DNA from: Verrucomicrobiota bacterium
GTDB taxonomy: Bacteria; Verrucomicrobiota; Verrucomicrobiia; Limisphaerales; DSYF01
Direction: 5' to 3'
NCBI GenBank assembly: GCA_025457615.1
Contig: JALOTZ010000010.1
Span: 1 to 64,000 of the forward strand
Length of the DNA stretch: 64,000 bases
Each line of letters begins with the position of its first letter. Positions within the stretch are counted from its first letter, which is position 1. Made by a program: the position numbers and the translations under genes. Positions 53,113-61,409 of the stretch are shown here, in pieces. The notes below the pieces were generated by a model that saw nothing but the letters and a program-made list of their open reading frames with translations, did not search any database and was not told where the DNA came from.

Positions 53113-54933
53113 TTATTCGGCAAGGGAAACAATCCGGTAAAAGCGGTTCGCGAATCTTGCGGCATGCGCGTCCTCGAAGTCGAATGTCCCGTCGCCATGG
53201 TCCACCGCCACGCCAATCATCTCCCAATCCGCCAGGTTGGTCGTGGCTTCGAGGATGTGGATCCGCCCAGGCTCGCTGGAGAACTGCACGTGCACCCCGC
53301 CGCCGTGCAGGGGGCTCACCCCAGTAAACCGGGCATGCGGCCGGCCACTTGGATTCGCAGCCCCGCGGCTCAAGACATCAACGATCTGCTGCGCCTGCCG
53401 CAAAAGGTCATCCGCCAAGACCGGGTCCAGCGGCGTCACTTGCGCGCCGACCTGACTTTGGAAAGCCAGCAACTGGTTGATGGCTGACACCGGGTTGTTC
53501 CGGTCAATCGAAGCCACCGCAGCCGAAATCGTGGCGAGAAGCGGACGGGCACGGGAAAGTCCGGCCTCGGCTGCCGCCGCCAGGCGTTCGGCCGCCTGGC
53601 CCGCCGTCAGCACCTCGACAGTGACGGCGTGGGTCGCTTCCAGCATCCCGTCTTCAGCCACCAGCATCAACTCGTGAACCCCGACTGGCAACGGCACTAC
53701 GGCGAGGACTCCGTGGGCCACCGGCGTGGGATTGGCTGCCTCATACCAGGTGTACTGCAGCAGATCCCCATCCGGATCGGACGAACGTGAGCCGTCCAAA
53801 ATCACGCTGACGTTCGCGCCGTCGGGCGAGATGACCATGGCCGCGGTCGCGCTGGCATCAGCAATCGGGGCCAGGTTCGTGACCCTGAGGTCTTGCGCCA
53901 CATCAAAAGTCGAACCCGGAATCGGTTCCAAACCGAGCAGTTGCAGCGCGACGTTGTTGGCCTCAGCGTTCCGGATTGGCTGCACGCCGTCATAGGTCCG
54001 CATCGGATAGCTGGGCGCCATCTGGCGTCTGTCGGCGTTCAGGGCGTAAAGATCCACCCCCGCAGCCACTCCAGGGCCCCAGACAAAAAACGGCACGGAG
54101 TAACGTTCGGCTCCGGTGCGCGGGTTGTCCTGGTTGCCGTGATCGGCTGTAAGGATGATGGCCGTCCTGCCTGTCATCGCGGGAACATCCTGCTCGACCA
54201 ACTTGAGGATCTTGCCGAGCATCAAGTCCACGTTCGTGACCTGCCGGCACCACGCCGCACTGCCCCATCCCGTGGAATGGCCGTACGAATCGGGTTCATT
54301 GATGTGCAGGAACGCGTACTGCATGGGATCGGTTTTCTGCCGGGCGATGAAGGTGTTGACGAGGATGCCCCCCAGGGCGGTGTTGATGTACACGTCGTCA
54401 ATCTTATCGCGCCCGTTGTTCACCCCGCGGGTGTCCGGCGCGCCGTAAACGGCATTGTAGGAACCTCCACCGCGATAGGAGGTGTTGGTGTCGAACAACG
54501 AAAACTTGGTCTTGTTCGCGTACATCCCGGTCCGCAACCCGTTGTCGTGAGCCACATCAAAAACACTGGCCACATAGGACCCCTTGACGGAGTGGATCGT
54601 TTGGCCGACCGCCGGGTCGCCGTTGCTGGTCCAGTTGTGGCCGTGGGTGCCCATGAACTGGGGCCGCGCTGTGACGATGGAAACATGGTTGGGCAACGTC
54701 TCATAGTTGTCATTGTCAATGTGGGCCGACAGTGTGCTGGCGCCCTCGTTCCTCAACCGCCGGAAGTTCGGAAGGGGGTAGGCGTTGTCCGTCCGCGCCA
54801 GCAGGTTGCTCAGATAAGTCCCGCCCAAACCATCCACGCTGATGACGATGGCATACTCAACCTGGGCGGTTGCCGTCAGGGCCAGAGAAATCATGGCGAG
54901 CAAGACCAGCGGTAATCTTCCAGGCTTCTTCAT
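53113..54933 (-). CDS. Secreted type I phosphodiesterase/nucleotide pyrophosphatase with PKD-like domain
   Basis: This 606-residue protein has a signal peptide (MKKPGRLPLVLLAMISLALT). Alkaline-phosphatase superfamily marks: 'YAIVISVDGLGGTYLSNLL' (metal Asp), 'YETLPNHVSIVTARPQFMGTHGHNW' (nucleophile Thr/Ser region), 'NEPDSYGHSTGWGS' and 'TAIILTADHGNQDN' (metal His/Asp). Residues about 360-455 form a PKD-like fold ('VILDGSRSSDPDGDLLQYTWYEA'). The C-terminus is the FYRV-type module ('VQFSSEPGRIHILEATTNLADWEMIG', ending 'NRFYRIVSLAE'). The substrate could be nucleotides or phosphodiesters outside the cell. Confidence 0.85.
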   Translation of the reverse strand: MKKPGRLPLVLLAMISLALTATAQVEYAIVISVDGLGGTYLSNLLARTDNAYPLPNFRRLRNEGASTLSAHIDNDNYETLPNHVSIVTARPQFMGTHGHNWTSNGDPAVGQTIHSVKGSYVASVFDVAHDNGLRTGMYANKTKFSLFDTNTSYRGGGSYNAVYGAPDTRGVNNGRDKIDDVYINTALGGILVNTFIARQKTDPMQYAFLHINEPDSYGHSTGWGSAAWCRQVTNVDLMLGKILKLVEQDVPAMTGRTAIILTADHGNQDNPRTGAERYSVPFFVWGPGVAAGVDLYALNADRRQMAPSYPMRTYDGVQPIRNAEANNVALQLLGLEPIPGSTFDVAQDLRVTNLAPIADASATAAMVISPDGANVSVILDGSRSSDPDGDLLQYTWYEAANPTPVAHGVLAVVPLPVGVHELMLVAEDGMLEATHAVTVEVLTAGQAAERLAAAAEAGLSRARPLLATISAAVASIDRNNPVSAINQLLAFQSQVGAQVTPLDPVLADDLLRQAQQIVDVLSRGAANPSGRPHARFTGVSPLHGGGVHVQFSSEPGRIHILEATTNLADWEMIGVAVDHGDGTFDFEDAHAARFANRFYRIVSLAE

Positions 54934-55035
54934 AATGCCACGAGCGTCATTCCAGCGGCGATCGCTTGTGCGATTTTTGGTCCACGCCGTGAACGAAACA
55001 TTCTTGTTGAACTTCCATCCTCTGCATGAACTTGC

Positions 55036-55090
55036 AAGCCATTTCTCAATCGGAACCCCGTCACGGCACCAGACCAGGATGAGAAGGGAC
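55036..55090. repeat. Short element with CCATTTCTCA and TGAGAAGGG ends
   Basis: AGCCATTTCTCAATCGG (55038-55054) and GGATGAGAAGGGAC (about 55077-55090) are imperfect inverted repeats of the same type as the MITE ends. It may be a reduced copy. The rest of the 54934-55153 gap has no gene. Confidence 0.45.
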
Positions 55091-55153
55091 CAGACTGTGG
55101 TTTGACCCTGCTTCTCCGCAGTGGTTTCCTTGCGCCTTCGCGTTGAATTTCAA

Positions 55154-56290
55154 CTAAACCGTTACGTTCTTGATGCGATAGATCGGCTTCTTGACCACCA
55201 CGGCGGGGGAACGGCGTCCCCGGATCTCGATCTCGATCGCGGTGTCCGCCTTCGCGAAGCCGGGCTCGACGTAGCCCAAGCCAATCCCCACGCCCAAGGA
55301 CGGACTCTGCGTCCCGCTAACGACCTGCCCGATCCGCCGGGCATCCGGTCCGATGTTCCAAATCGGATAGCCTGGTCGGGGCGGCGCTGACTTGGCGGTC
55401 ATGCGAAACGCCACACACCGTTTGCTGACCCCTTCCGCCTTCTGACGCGCCAGGACTTTGCGTCCGGTGAACTCGCCTTTATCCAGTGCGACAAAGAATC
55501 CCACCCCGGCCTCGATGGGCGTGGTTTGCTCATCCAATTCATGACCGTAAAGCGGATAACAAACCTCGGTCCGCAGCGTGTCCCGCGCACCCAGGCCACA
55601 GGGCTTGAGTCCGTGCGACCAGCCTGCCTCCATCAGGCGGGACCAGGCGGACTCGACGTGATCCGCCGGCACCACCACTTCGAACCCGTCCTCGCCCGTG
55701 TAGCCCGTTCGCGCGATGTAGATGGTGACGTAATCGTGCAGGAAGATCCCGGCCTGGTTCTTTTGCAAGTCCGACGCCCGCGGCACGAGGGTACCGCCGC
55801 AACTGGCGCTGGGGAACGCCGGGTCGATGATGGCAGCCGATTTCGGCCCCTGGAGGGCCAGGGCGCCGTATTCCGCGGACGCGTTCTTCAGGGTGGCGCG
55901 TCCGGCGTTGCAGCGCTCCAGCCAGGCTACGTCCGGCTCGATGCGGGCGGCGTTGATGATCAGCAGGAAGTCCGTGGGATTCATCCGGTAGGCGTAGAGG
56001 TCGTCAATCACCCCGCCCTGCTCGTTGCACATCAGGGTGTAGTGCCCCTGCCCCACCGCCAGTTTCCGAAGGTCGTTGGTCAGGACGCCGTTCAGCACCG
56101 ACTCGGCTTGCGGACCAGCCACGATCACCTCGCCCATGTGCGAGATGTCGAACAACCCGGCGGCCGTTCTCACCGCCTGGTGTTCCTCCATGATGCTGCT
56201 GTAATAGACCGGCATTTCCCAACCGCCGAACTCGATGAGTTTCCCCCCCAGCTTCCGGTGCGTCTCGAACAGTGGCGTGCGCTTCAGCAT
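55154..56290 (-). CDS. gcvT: Aminomethyltransferase, glycine cleavage T protein
   Basis: GcvT moves the methylene of glycine from lipoyl-H protein to tetrahydrofolate. The 378 residues start 'MLKRTPLFETHRKLGGKLIEFGGWEMPVYYSSI', and 'AGLFDISHMGEV' and 'LTNDLRKLAVGQGHYTLMCNEQGGVIDDLYAYR' (catalytic Asp) follow. Also present are 'ARTGYTGEDGFEVVVPA' and 'CGLGARDTLRTEVCYPLYGHELDEQTTPIEAGVGFFV'. gcvH and gcvP are not in the window. The TTTGCA-17-TAGTCT region just upstream may be a weak promoter. Confidence 0.95.
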   Translation of the reverse strand: MLKRTPLFETHRKLGGKLIEFGGWEMPVYYSSIMEEHQAVRTAAGLFDISHMGEVIVAGPQAESVLNGVLTNDLRKLAVGQGHYTLMCNEQGGVIDDLYAYRMNPTDFLLIINAARIEPDVAWLERCNAGRATLKNASAEYGALALQGPKSAAIIDPAFPSASCGGTLVPRASDLQKNQAGIFLHDYVTIYIARTGYTGEDGFEVVVPADHVESAWSRLMEAGWSHGLKPCGLGARDTLRTEVCYPLYGHELDEQTTPIEAGVGFFVALDKGEFTGRKVLARQKAEGVSKRCVAFRMTAKSAPPRPGYPIWNIGPDARRIGQVVSGTQSPSLGVGIGLGYVEPGFAKADTAIEIEIRGRRSPAVVVKKPIYRIKNVTV

Positions 56291-56344
56291 GCCGGGAGAC
56301 TACGGATCTCTCGATTGGATGCAAAGCCCGCGGTGAAACCACTG

Positions 56345-56456
56345 GGCCATTCTCCGCTTTGGAACACGGTTCTGGGACCCGCCGCCGCTGCGGCTCACAC
56401 AGCCGCGCTCCAACAACGGACCGCGAGTCCGCGACTCCCAGCAGTCACGCTGCTCC
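56345..56456. mobile_element. Second copy of the 81-base-core element
   Basis: GGCCATTCTCCGC (56345-56357) is a left end like CAGCCATTCTCA. The core 56376-56456 matches 40147-40227 at about 73 of 81 positions. No right terminal repeat is evident before the nfnA start, so the copy may be truncated. Confidence 0.65.
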
Positions 56457-56529
56457 TCACGCCTGCGAAGACGCCCCACCACCAACCGAGCCCCATCTCC
56501 CGGCTGGCCATCCCGACGTGGGAACTGTA

Positions 56530-57396
56530 ATGAATAGGCGCATGCACAGGATCCTGAACCGGCGACAGCTCAGCCCGAACGTCACGCAACTTGACGTTGA
56601 AGCGCCACGCATCGCCCAAATCCGGCAGCCCGGCCAGTTTGTCATCGTGCGCCGCGCGGAGGGCGCCGAGCGCATCCCGCTGACCATCGCCGACGCCGAT
56701 CCCGTCAAAGGCTCCATCACCCTGGTCATTCAGGCGGTGGGCAAGAGCACCCGGGAACTGGTCGCTCTGGCGCCCGGCGAGGCCATCGAAGACATCGCCG
56801 GCCCGCTCGGCCATCCCACGGACATGATCGAGCGCGGCCACGCCGTTTGCGTGGGCGGCGGCGTCGGCACCGCCGTGGTGCACCCCATCGCGCAAGGACT
56901 AAGCCGACGCGGCGTCCGCGTGACCAGCATCATCGGCGGACGCTCTCGCGAGTGGGTGATTTTCGAGGCTGAACTCCAGCGTCTGGGCGAGGTGATCGTC
57001 TGCACGGATGACGGCAGTCATGGACGCAAAGGATTTGTCACGGATGCGCTAAAAGACATTTTGGCGGCGGGCGGGGTGGACATCGTATATGCGGTCGGGC
57101 CTGTGCCTATGATGCGCGCCGTGGCCAACCTGACCAGGCCGCTCGGCGTTCACACCATTGTCTCCTTGAACCCCGTCATGATCGACGGCACCGGCATGTG
57201 CGGCGGCTGCCGGGTGTCGGTGGGATCTGAAACCCGGTTTGCCTGCGTGGACGGGCCCGAGTTCGACGGGCACCAGGTGAACTTCGAGGAACTGATCGAT
57301 CGTCTCGGCACCTACCGCGAATTCGAGCAACAGGCGGCCTGTCGGGAGGAGGAATGTCATCTCGGCCAGCCCCTCAAACCCGGCACCCAACGCTAA
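56530..57396 (+). CDS. nfnA: NfnA-type ferredoxin-NAD(P) oxidoreductase subunit
   Basis: The protein has 288 residues from ATG 56530 (MNRRMHRILNRRQLSPNVTQ). It has an FNR-type FAD domain ('RQPGQFVIVRRAEGAERIPLTIADAD'), an NAD(P) half ('HAVCVGGGVGTAVVHPIAQGL' and 'GVDIVYAVGPVPMMRAV') and a C-terminal [2Fe-2S] site ('DGTGMCGGCRVSVGSETRFACVDGPEFDGH'). This is the small subunit of NADH-dependent reduced ferredoxin:NADP+ oxidoreductase, which couples NADH, NADPH and ferredoxin by electron bifurcation. The large subunit is directly downstream. A sulfide dehydrogenase subunit is the alternative name for close homologues. Confidence 0.85.
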   Translation: MNRRMHRILNRRQLSPNVTQLDVEAPRIAQIRQPGQFVIVRRAEGAERIPLTIADADPVKGSITLVIQAVGKSTRELVALAPGEAIEDIAGPLGHPTDMIERGHAVCVGGGVGTAVVHPIAQGLSRRGVRVTSIIGGRSREWVIFEAELQRLGEVIVCTDDGSHGRKGFVTDALKDILAAGGVDIVYAVGPVPMMRAVANLTRPLGVHTIVSLNPVMIDGTGMCGGCRVSVGSETRFACVDGPEFDGHQVNFEELIDRLGTYREFEQQAACREEECHLGQPLKPGTQR

Positions 57397-57408
57397 ACGA
57401 GGTTTCGC

Positions 57409-58824
57409 ATGCCCGGCAAGATCCCCACCAAACAACGTCTGCAAATCCAACGGCAGAAGATGCCCGAGCAGGATTCCGCCGCGCGCGCCGCCAACTTCGC
57501 CGAGGTCAACCTGGGCTTTCCCGAACAACTGGCGCTCCTCGAAGCCGACCGTTGCCTCCAATGCAAGGATCCGCGCTGCATCCAGGGTTGCCCGGTCAAC
57601 GTCAACATCCCCCGCTTCATCGAGTTCCTCAGCGAGGGCAAGATCGCCGAAGCCGCCCAATCCCTCCTCGCGGACAACGCCCTGCCGGCCGTCACCGGAC
57701 GCGTCTGCCCCCAGGAAACCCAATGCGAGGCTGAATGCATCCGCGGCCACAAGGGCATGCCCGTCGGCATCGGCTACCTCGAACGCTACGTCGCCGATTG
57801 GGCCCGCCACCACAAGGACTCCCTGAAGTCCGAACGCGCCCCGGCCACCGGCAAGAAGGTGGTGGTAATCGGGTCCGGGCCGTCCGGCTTGACCGCCGCC
57901 GGCGAACTGGTCCGGCGCGGCCATGAGGTCACCATTTACGAAGCCCTGCACAAGCCCGGCGGGGTCCTGGTCTATGGCATCCCGGAGTTCCGGCTTCCCA
58001 AGAAGATCGTCCAGCAGGAAATCGAGCGTCTCAAGGAGGCCGGGGTGAAGATCCAGTGCAACGTGGTGGTCGGACGCACCTACACACTCCCGGAGCTGCG
58101 CAACGAGTTCGACGCCGTGTTCATTGCCAACGGCGCCGGCTTGCCGGTCTTCATGAATGTGCCGGGCGAGAACCTGAAGGGTGTTTATTCAGCCAACGAA
58201 TACCTTACCCGCGTCAACCTCATGGCCGCCTATCAGTTCCCCAACGCCGACACTCCGGTGCTCCAAGGCAAACGCGTGGCGGTTGTCGGCGGCGGCAACG
58301 TGGCCATAGACTCCGTCCGCACCGCCCGCCGGCTCGGGGCCGAGCAGGCGATGATCGTGTACCGCCGCACCCGCGATGAAATGCCCGCCCGGGCCGAGGA
58401 GATCCATCATGCCGCCGAGGAAGGCGTCCGCTTCGAGGAACTCACCGCCCCGGTCGAGGTCCTCGGCAACGACAAACGCTGGGTGACCGGGCTCAAATGC
58501 GTCCGCATGAAGCTTGGCGATCCGGATGCCTCCGGACGCGCCAGCCCCGAGCCCATTCCCGGCTCCGAATTCGTGATGCCGTGTGATGTCGTGGTGGTGG
58601 CGATCGGCACCCGGCCCAACCCGCTCCTCACCGCCACCTGTCCGGAGCTCCAGCTCAACAAGCGCGGCAACATCGTCACCGACGACAACGGCATGACCAG
58701 TCTGCCCGGCGTGTTTGCCGGGGGCGATATCGTCCGAGGCGCCGCCACCGTGATTCTGGCGATGGGCGACGGCAAGCGGGCCGCGCACGCGATCGATCAC
58801 TGGCTCCGCGCTGAGACGGGCTAG
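57409..58824 (+). CDS. nfnB: NfnB / glutamate synthase small-subunit-like flavoprotein
   Basis: The 471-residue protein follows nfnA by 12 bases. The N-terminal Fe-S part has 'EADRCLQCKDPRCIQGCPVNVNIPRFIEFL' and 'TGRVCPQETQCEAECIRG'. The FAD site is 'KKVVVIGSGPSGLTAAGELVRRGH' near residue 147 and the NADP site 'KRVAVVGGGNVAIDSVRTARRLGA' near 287. It ends 'LPGVFAGGDIVRGAATVILAMGDGKRAA'. GltD of glutamate synthase has the same architecture, but pairing with nfnA points to the bifurcating transhydrogenase. It provides NADPH from ferredoxin and NADH. Confidence 0.88.
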   Translation: MPGKIPTKQRLQIQRQKMPEQDSAARAANFAEVNLGFPEQLALLEADRCLQCKDPRCIQGCPVNVNIPRFIEFLSEGKIAEAAQSLLADNALPAVTGRVCPQETQCEAECIRGHKGMPVGIGYLERYVADWARHHKDSLKSERAPATGKKVVVIGSGPSGLTAAGELVRRGHEVTIYEALHKPGGVLVYGIPEFRLPKKIVQQEIERLKEAGVKIQCNVVVGRTYTLPELRNEFDAVFIANGAGLPVFMNVPGENLKGVYSANEYLTRVNLMAAYQFPNADTPVLQGKRVAVVGGGNVAIDSVRTARRLGAEQAMIVYRRTRDEMPARAEEIHHAAEEGVRFEELTAPVEVLGNDKRWVTGLKCVRMKLGDPDASGRASPEPIPGSEFVMPCDVVVVAIGTRPNPLLTATCPELQLNKRGNIVTDDNGMTSLPGVFAGGDIVRGAATVILAMGDGKRAAHAIDHWLRAETG

Positions 58825-58900
58825 TGGAAGCTCGCAGAGATCGGTGTTGGGCTGTTGGCGATCAGCCATCGACTATTCCCCCGAGGAACTGCGCCGGCCG

Positions 58901-59000
58901 CCCGGTGGGGGCACCGGGCCTGCAAGAGGCTTCGCAGCGGCAGGCCGGGTCCCCTGAGCCGGCAGCACTGAACCCACGCTCGGGCCTCGCCTCTCACAAC
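58901..59000. repeat. GGCACCGGGCCTGC repeat, copy 1
   Basis: About 100 bases resemble 61240-61342 (shared blocks GGGCACCGGGCCTGC, AGGCCGGGTCCCC and CCTCTCACAA). The TGA stop of the CHAD gene (58994-58996) lies inside it. No ORF is seen within. Confidence 0.7.
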
Positions 59001-60052
59001 TCCGGCGGGGGGGATGGCAGGGGCCAGAAGGAGGCCAGAGTGTCGGCAATGTTCAGGTAGTCGCCGATGAGCCCGTCCTGACGCTCCACCAGGTGTCCTT
59101 GGAATTGTTCCAACCCCGGGCCCAGCTTCGGGAAGCGATGGAGGTAGTCTGAGACAAACCCGCCGAGCACCTCGACATCCTGAACGTTACCCAGGGCCGT
59201 CTGGTAGTGGGCCATGGCCGCGAGTTGAAGCTCGGAGGCTTTGCCAACCGCGGGCGGCAGCGATTCCACCATGTAACGGAACTTCTTGTAAGCGATGCGC
59301 ACACGATGAACGGTGGCCGGCAGCGCGGGATCGATTTGCCGCCTGCGCTGGAGGACAACCCGGTAAGCCTCTTCCAGCGCGCGCACGACGGCCTCGTGCA
59401 ACCCGGTCTTGGCCGCCAATCGTGCGCAAGGGTCGGTCAACTCCGACTCCAGAGCTTCCAGTCGCCGGTCGAGCTTGCCCATGGCAAAGCCGCGAATCGA
59501 TGCGCCGGCCGCCCGCGCAAGGCGCTTTTCCTGTTTGCCAAGCTCGATCCAGAGGCCGGCAACCTCGGGAAACCGGGTCAGTTCCTCGGTCAAAGCCTGT
59601 TTTTGCACCTGCACATCCCGCAACTCGCCCAACGGCTTCAGGAAACGCTTGAGCGCGCGGATCACCGATTCCAACGCCGAGTTGGGCATCGCCTCGTGCA
59701 CGAGCGAGATGCGGGCGATGAGGCGGCGGCAATGAACCCGGGCGTCGTGGACGGATTCCTCGGAGAAACTGCGCCGGCAACGGGCGCACAGCTTGTGGAA
59801 CCGAGCCGATTGCAGCGCCACGGCATCCGCCAGTTGATAGGCCACCAGAACATCCCTTGGGGCAACTCCCAGCTCGGACAAGAGGCGCAAGAGCGGCAGG
59901 TGCGCGGCAGCCTCCGGGGAAGATTTTCCAAACTGCCGGACCGCTTTTGCCCAGCGGACACCCGATCGGACGGCGCGCATCCCCGGACGCTTCCGGGAAG
60001 CTCGCGTCCGGGCTTTGACTCCCGTGTTGGGCTGGTTGGCGAGAATCTTCAT
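58994..60052 (-). CDS. CHAD-domain protein
   Basis: The protein has 352 residues from ATG 60052 (MKILANQPNTGVKAR). CHAD domains are all-helical and bind polyphosphate or polyanions. Key His/Arg/Lys positions are in 'SVHDARVHCRRLIARISLVHEAM' and 'ATVHRVRIAYKKFRYMVESL'. Helices such as 'LKPLGELRDVQVQKQALTEEL' follow. The N-terminal 60 residues are basic and unassigned. It may help polyphosphate granule metabolism. No ppk or CYTH gene is visible. It overlaps a dispersed repeat at its 3' end. Confidence 0.85.
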   Translation of the reverse strand: MKILANQPNTGVKARTRASRKRPGMRAVRSGVRWAKAVRQFGKSSPEAAAHLPLLRLLSELGVAPRDVLVAYQLADAVALQSARFHKLCARCRRSFSEESVHDARVHCRRLIARISLVHEAMPNSALESVIRALKRFLKPLGELRDVQVQKQALTEELTRFPEVAGLWIELGKQEKRLARAAGASIRGFAMGKLDRRLEALESELTDPCARLAAKTGLHEAVVRALEEAYRVVLQRRRQIDPALPATVHRVRIAYKKFRYMVESLPPAVGKASELQLAAMAHYQTALGNVQDVEVLGGFVSDYLHRFPKLGPGLEQFQGHLVERQDGLIGDYLNIADTLASFWPLPSPPPEL

Positions 60053-60135
60053 TTCCGCTTTCCGGCTGCGCCCACCTCCAGCGCCGGCTGACGCCGGCAC
60101 CGCGGATGATCGAGGAAGCGTCTGCTTGGACGGGT

Positions 60136-60540
60136 TTAACCTGAGGCAGCCATGGGCTCCTCCGATTGGAAGTCCGCTCGGGCATGCACGGCAGCCGGCC
60201 TGGCGTCCCGCGCCACGAGCGCTTGGGGCCCGGCCAACTCCGTCACGCGTGGAATCCGCGACCCGCCCCGCGACGCCCTGGCGATGTCCCGAAAGGCGCT
60301 GTTCAGGTGGAAGCGCAGCTCTGCGCGCGCCTGCTCAGCTCCCTGGGCGGCGACTTTGGCAGCTTCCCTGGCCTGCTTGTAGGTCGTGCGGGCGCGCTTC
60401 ATGACCTTGCGAAGCCTCCTGGCCTCGACATCCGCCTCCTGGGCCTGCCGATCCGTCTCCCGTGCCCGCTCCACATATTGCCGGAGCCGCTCATCGCCGG
60501 TCACCGGGCCGACATCCATTCTACGCCTCTTCGTGCTCAT
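60136..60540 (-). CDS. Coiled-coil protein of unknown function
   Basis: The 134-residue protein starts at ATG 60540 (MSTKRRRMDVGPVTG). Residues about 18-95 form a strong coiled coil rich in Arg, Ala and Glu ('YVERARETDRQAQEADVEARRLRKVMKRARTTYKQAREAAK'-type heptads). The C-terminus is short and uncharacterised. It lies upstream of the CHAD gene, 83 bases away, on the same strand. It could be a partner for CHAD or a polyanion-binding scaffold. No family was recognised. Confidence 0.6.
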   Translation of the reverse strand: MSTKRRRMDVGPVTGDERLRQYVERARETDRQAQEADVEARRLRKVMKRARTTYKQAREAAKVAAQGAEQARAELRFHLNSAFRDIARASRGGSRIPRVTELAGPQALVARDARPAAVHARADFQSEEPMAASG

Positions 60541-61409
60541 ACGTCCGCCTTGCTCGCTCTGGAATTGCCGCACGATCATGACCAACGCGATCTGGAACCT
60601 TTCCTCAGGTCGTAGGTACATCTATCCGACACGCACCCCGCGCTCAAGCGGTGAATTGAGCTGGTGGGGAGAACGGGACGCGAGGCTCAGACGGTGGTGC
60701 CCCCTGGACCGTGCGCGCCGCCAACCTGGTCTCGGCGGACAATCTCGTCGTTGTGCGTTGTCGATCAGGAGGAAGCGCGAGCCGGGGATGTCAGGGCGAG
60801 AATGTCCCAGGATACCCCTATCGTTTTGAGAGTGCCCGGGTCGACTAGGGACCCTCCACAAGCCTCCCAAACCTTAGGCTTATCCCTTACCCTGTTCCGT
60901 TGTGCGACCCGGGCACAAATCCCACCACCACTCCTTGGCCGAGCAATAAGAGTAACTACCCTCAGGAGCGGTAATTCTAGGGAAGCACGAATCGCAGGCA
61001 ACCTAGCCTTTGGTATCATAAACCTTCCCGGTGTTGACACCGGGCGGGCGCTCGGAGTCGGCGGAATTGGCCCCTTTTGATCCGACCGGTGACATCCCCT
61101 GCTCATCCGCCCGAAGACCAGGCTCGGAGATCAGTTGGAGCGAAACCGTCCGTGCTGTGCAGACCACACCCGCCGGGGCTGTGGTCAGCGCACCCTCGAG
61201 CGAGCCTCAGAACGCCTGATCCGTGGACTGTCACGGCTCCCCGGTGAGGGCACCGGGCCTGCCAGGGGCTTCGTGGCTGTAGGCCGGGTCCCCCGCCGAC
61301 CCGACGGCACTAAACTCACGTCCTTTCCCCACCTCTCACAAACCTGCGCTCGGAAGCTCCTTGTGCGGCAGATTTCGCATCACAAACCGGCCAGGCCATT
61401 CTCGCGCGA
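60541..61409. repeat. Gene-poor stretch of about 870 bases
   Basis: No credible ORF is seen. Features visible: a perfect hairpin CCCGGTGT/ACACCGGG at about 61033-61050, the second copy of the GGCACCGGGCCTGC repeat at 61240-61342, and a partial GGCCATTCTC end at about 61394. The portion 60860-61020 is lower in GC than the neighbours. It may be a decayed insertion. Confidence 0.5.
61240..61342. repeat. GGCACCGGGCCTGC repeat, copy 2
   Basis: The copy begins at CCGGTGAGGGCACCGGG and ends near CCTCTCACAA. It shares several long blocks with 58901-59000 in the same order and orientation. Copies lie about 2.3 kb apart. Confidence 0.7.

Noticed and set aside
60622-61106. Small frames in the 60541-61409 stretch
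   Set aside because: Both strands have open frames, but none has a ribosome site, family or coding-like composition.
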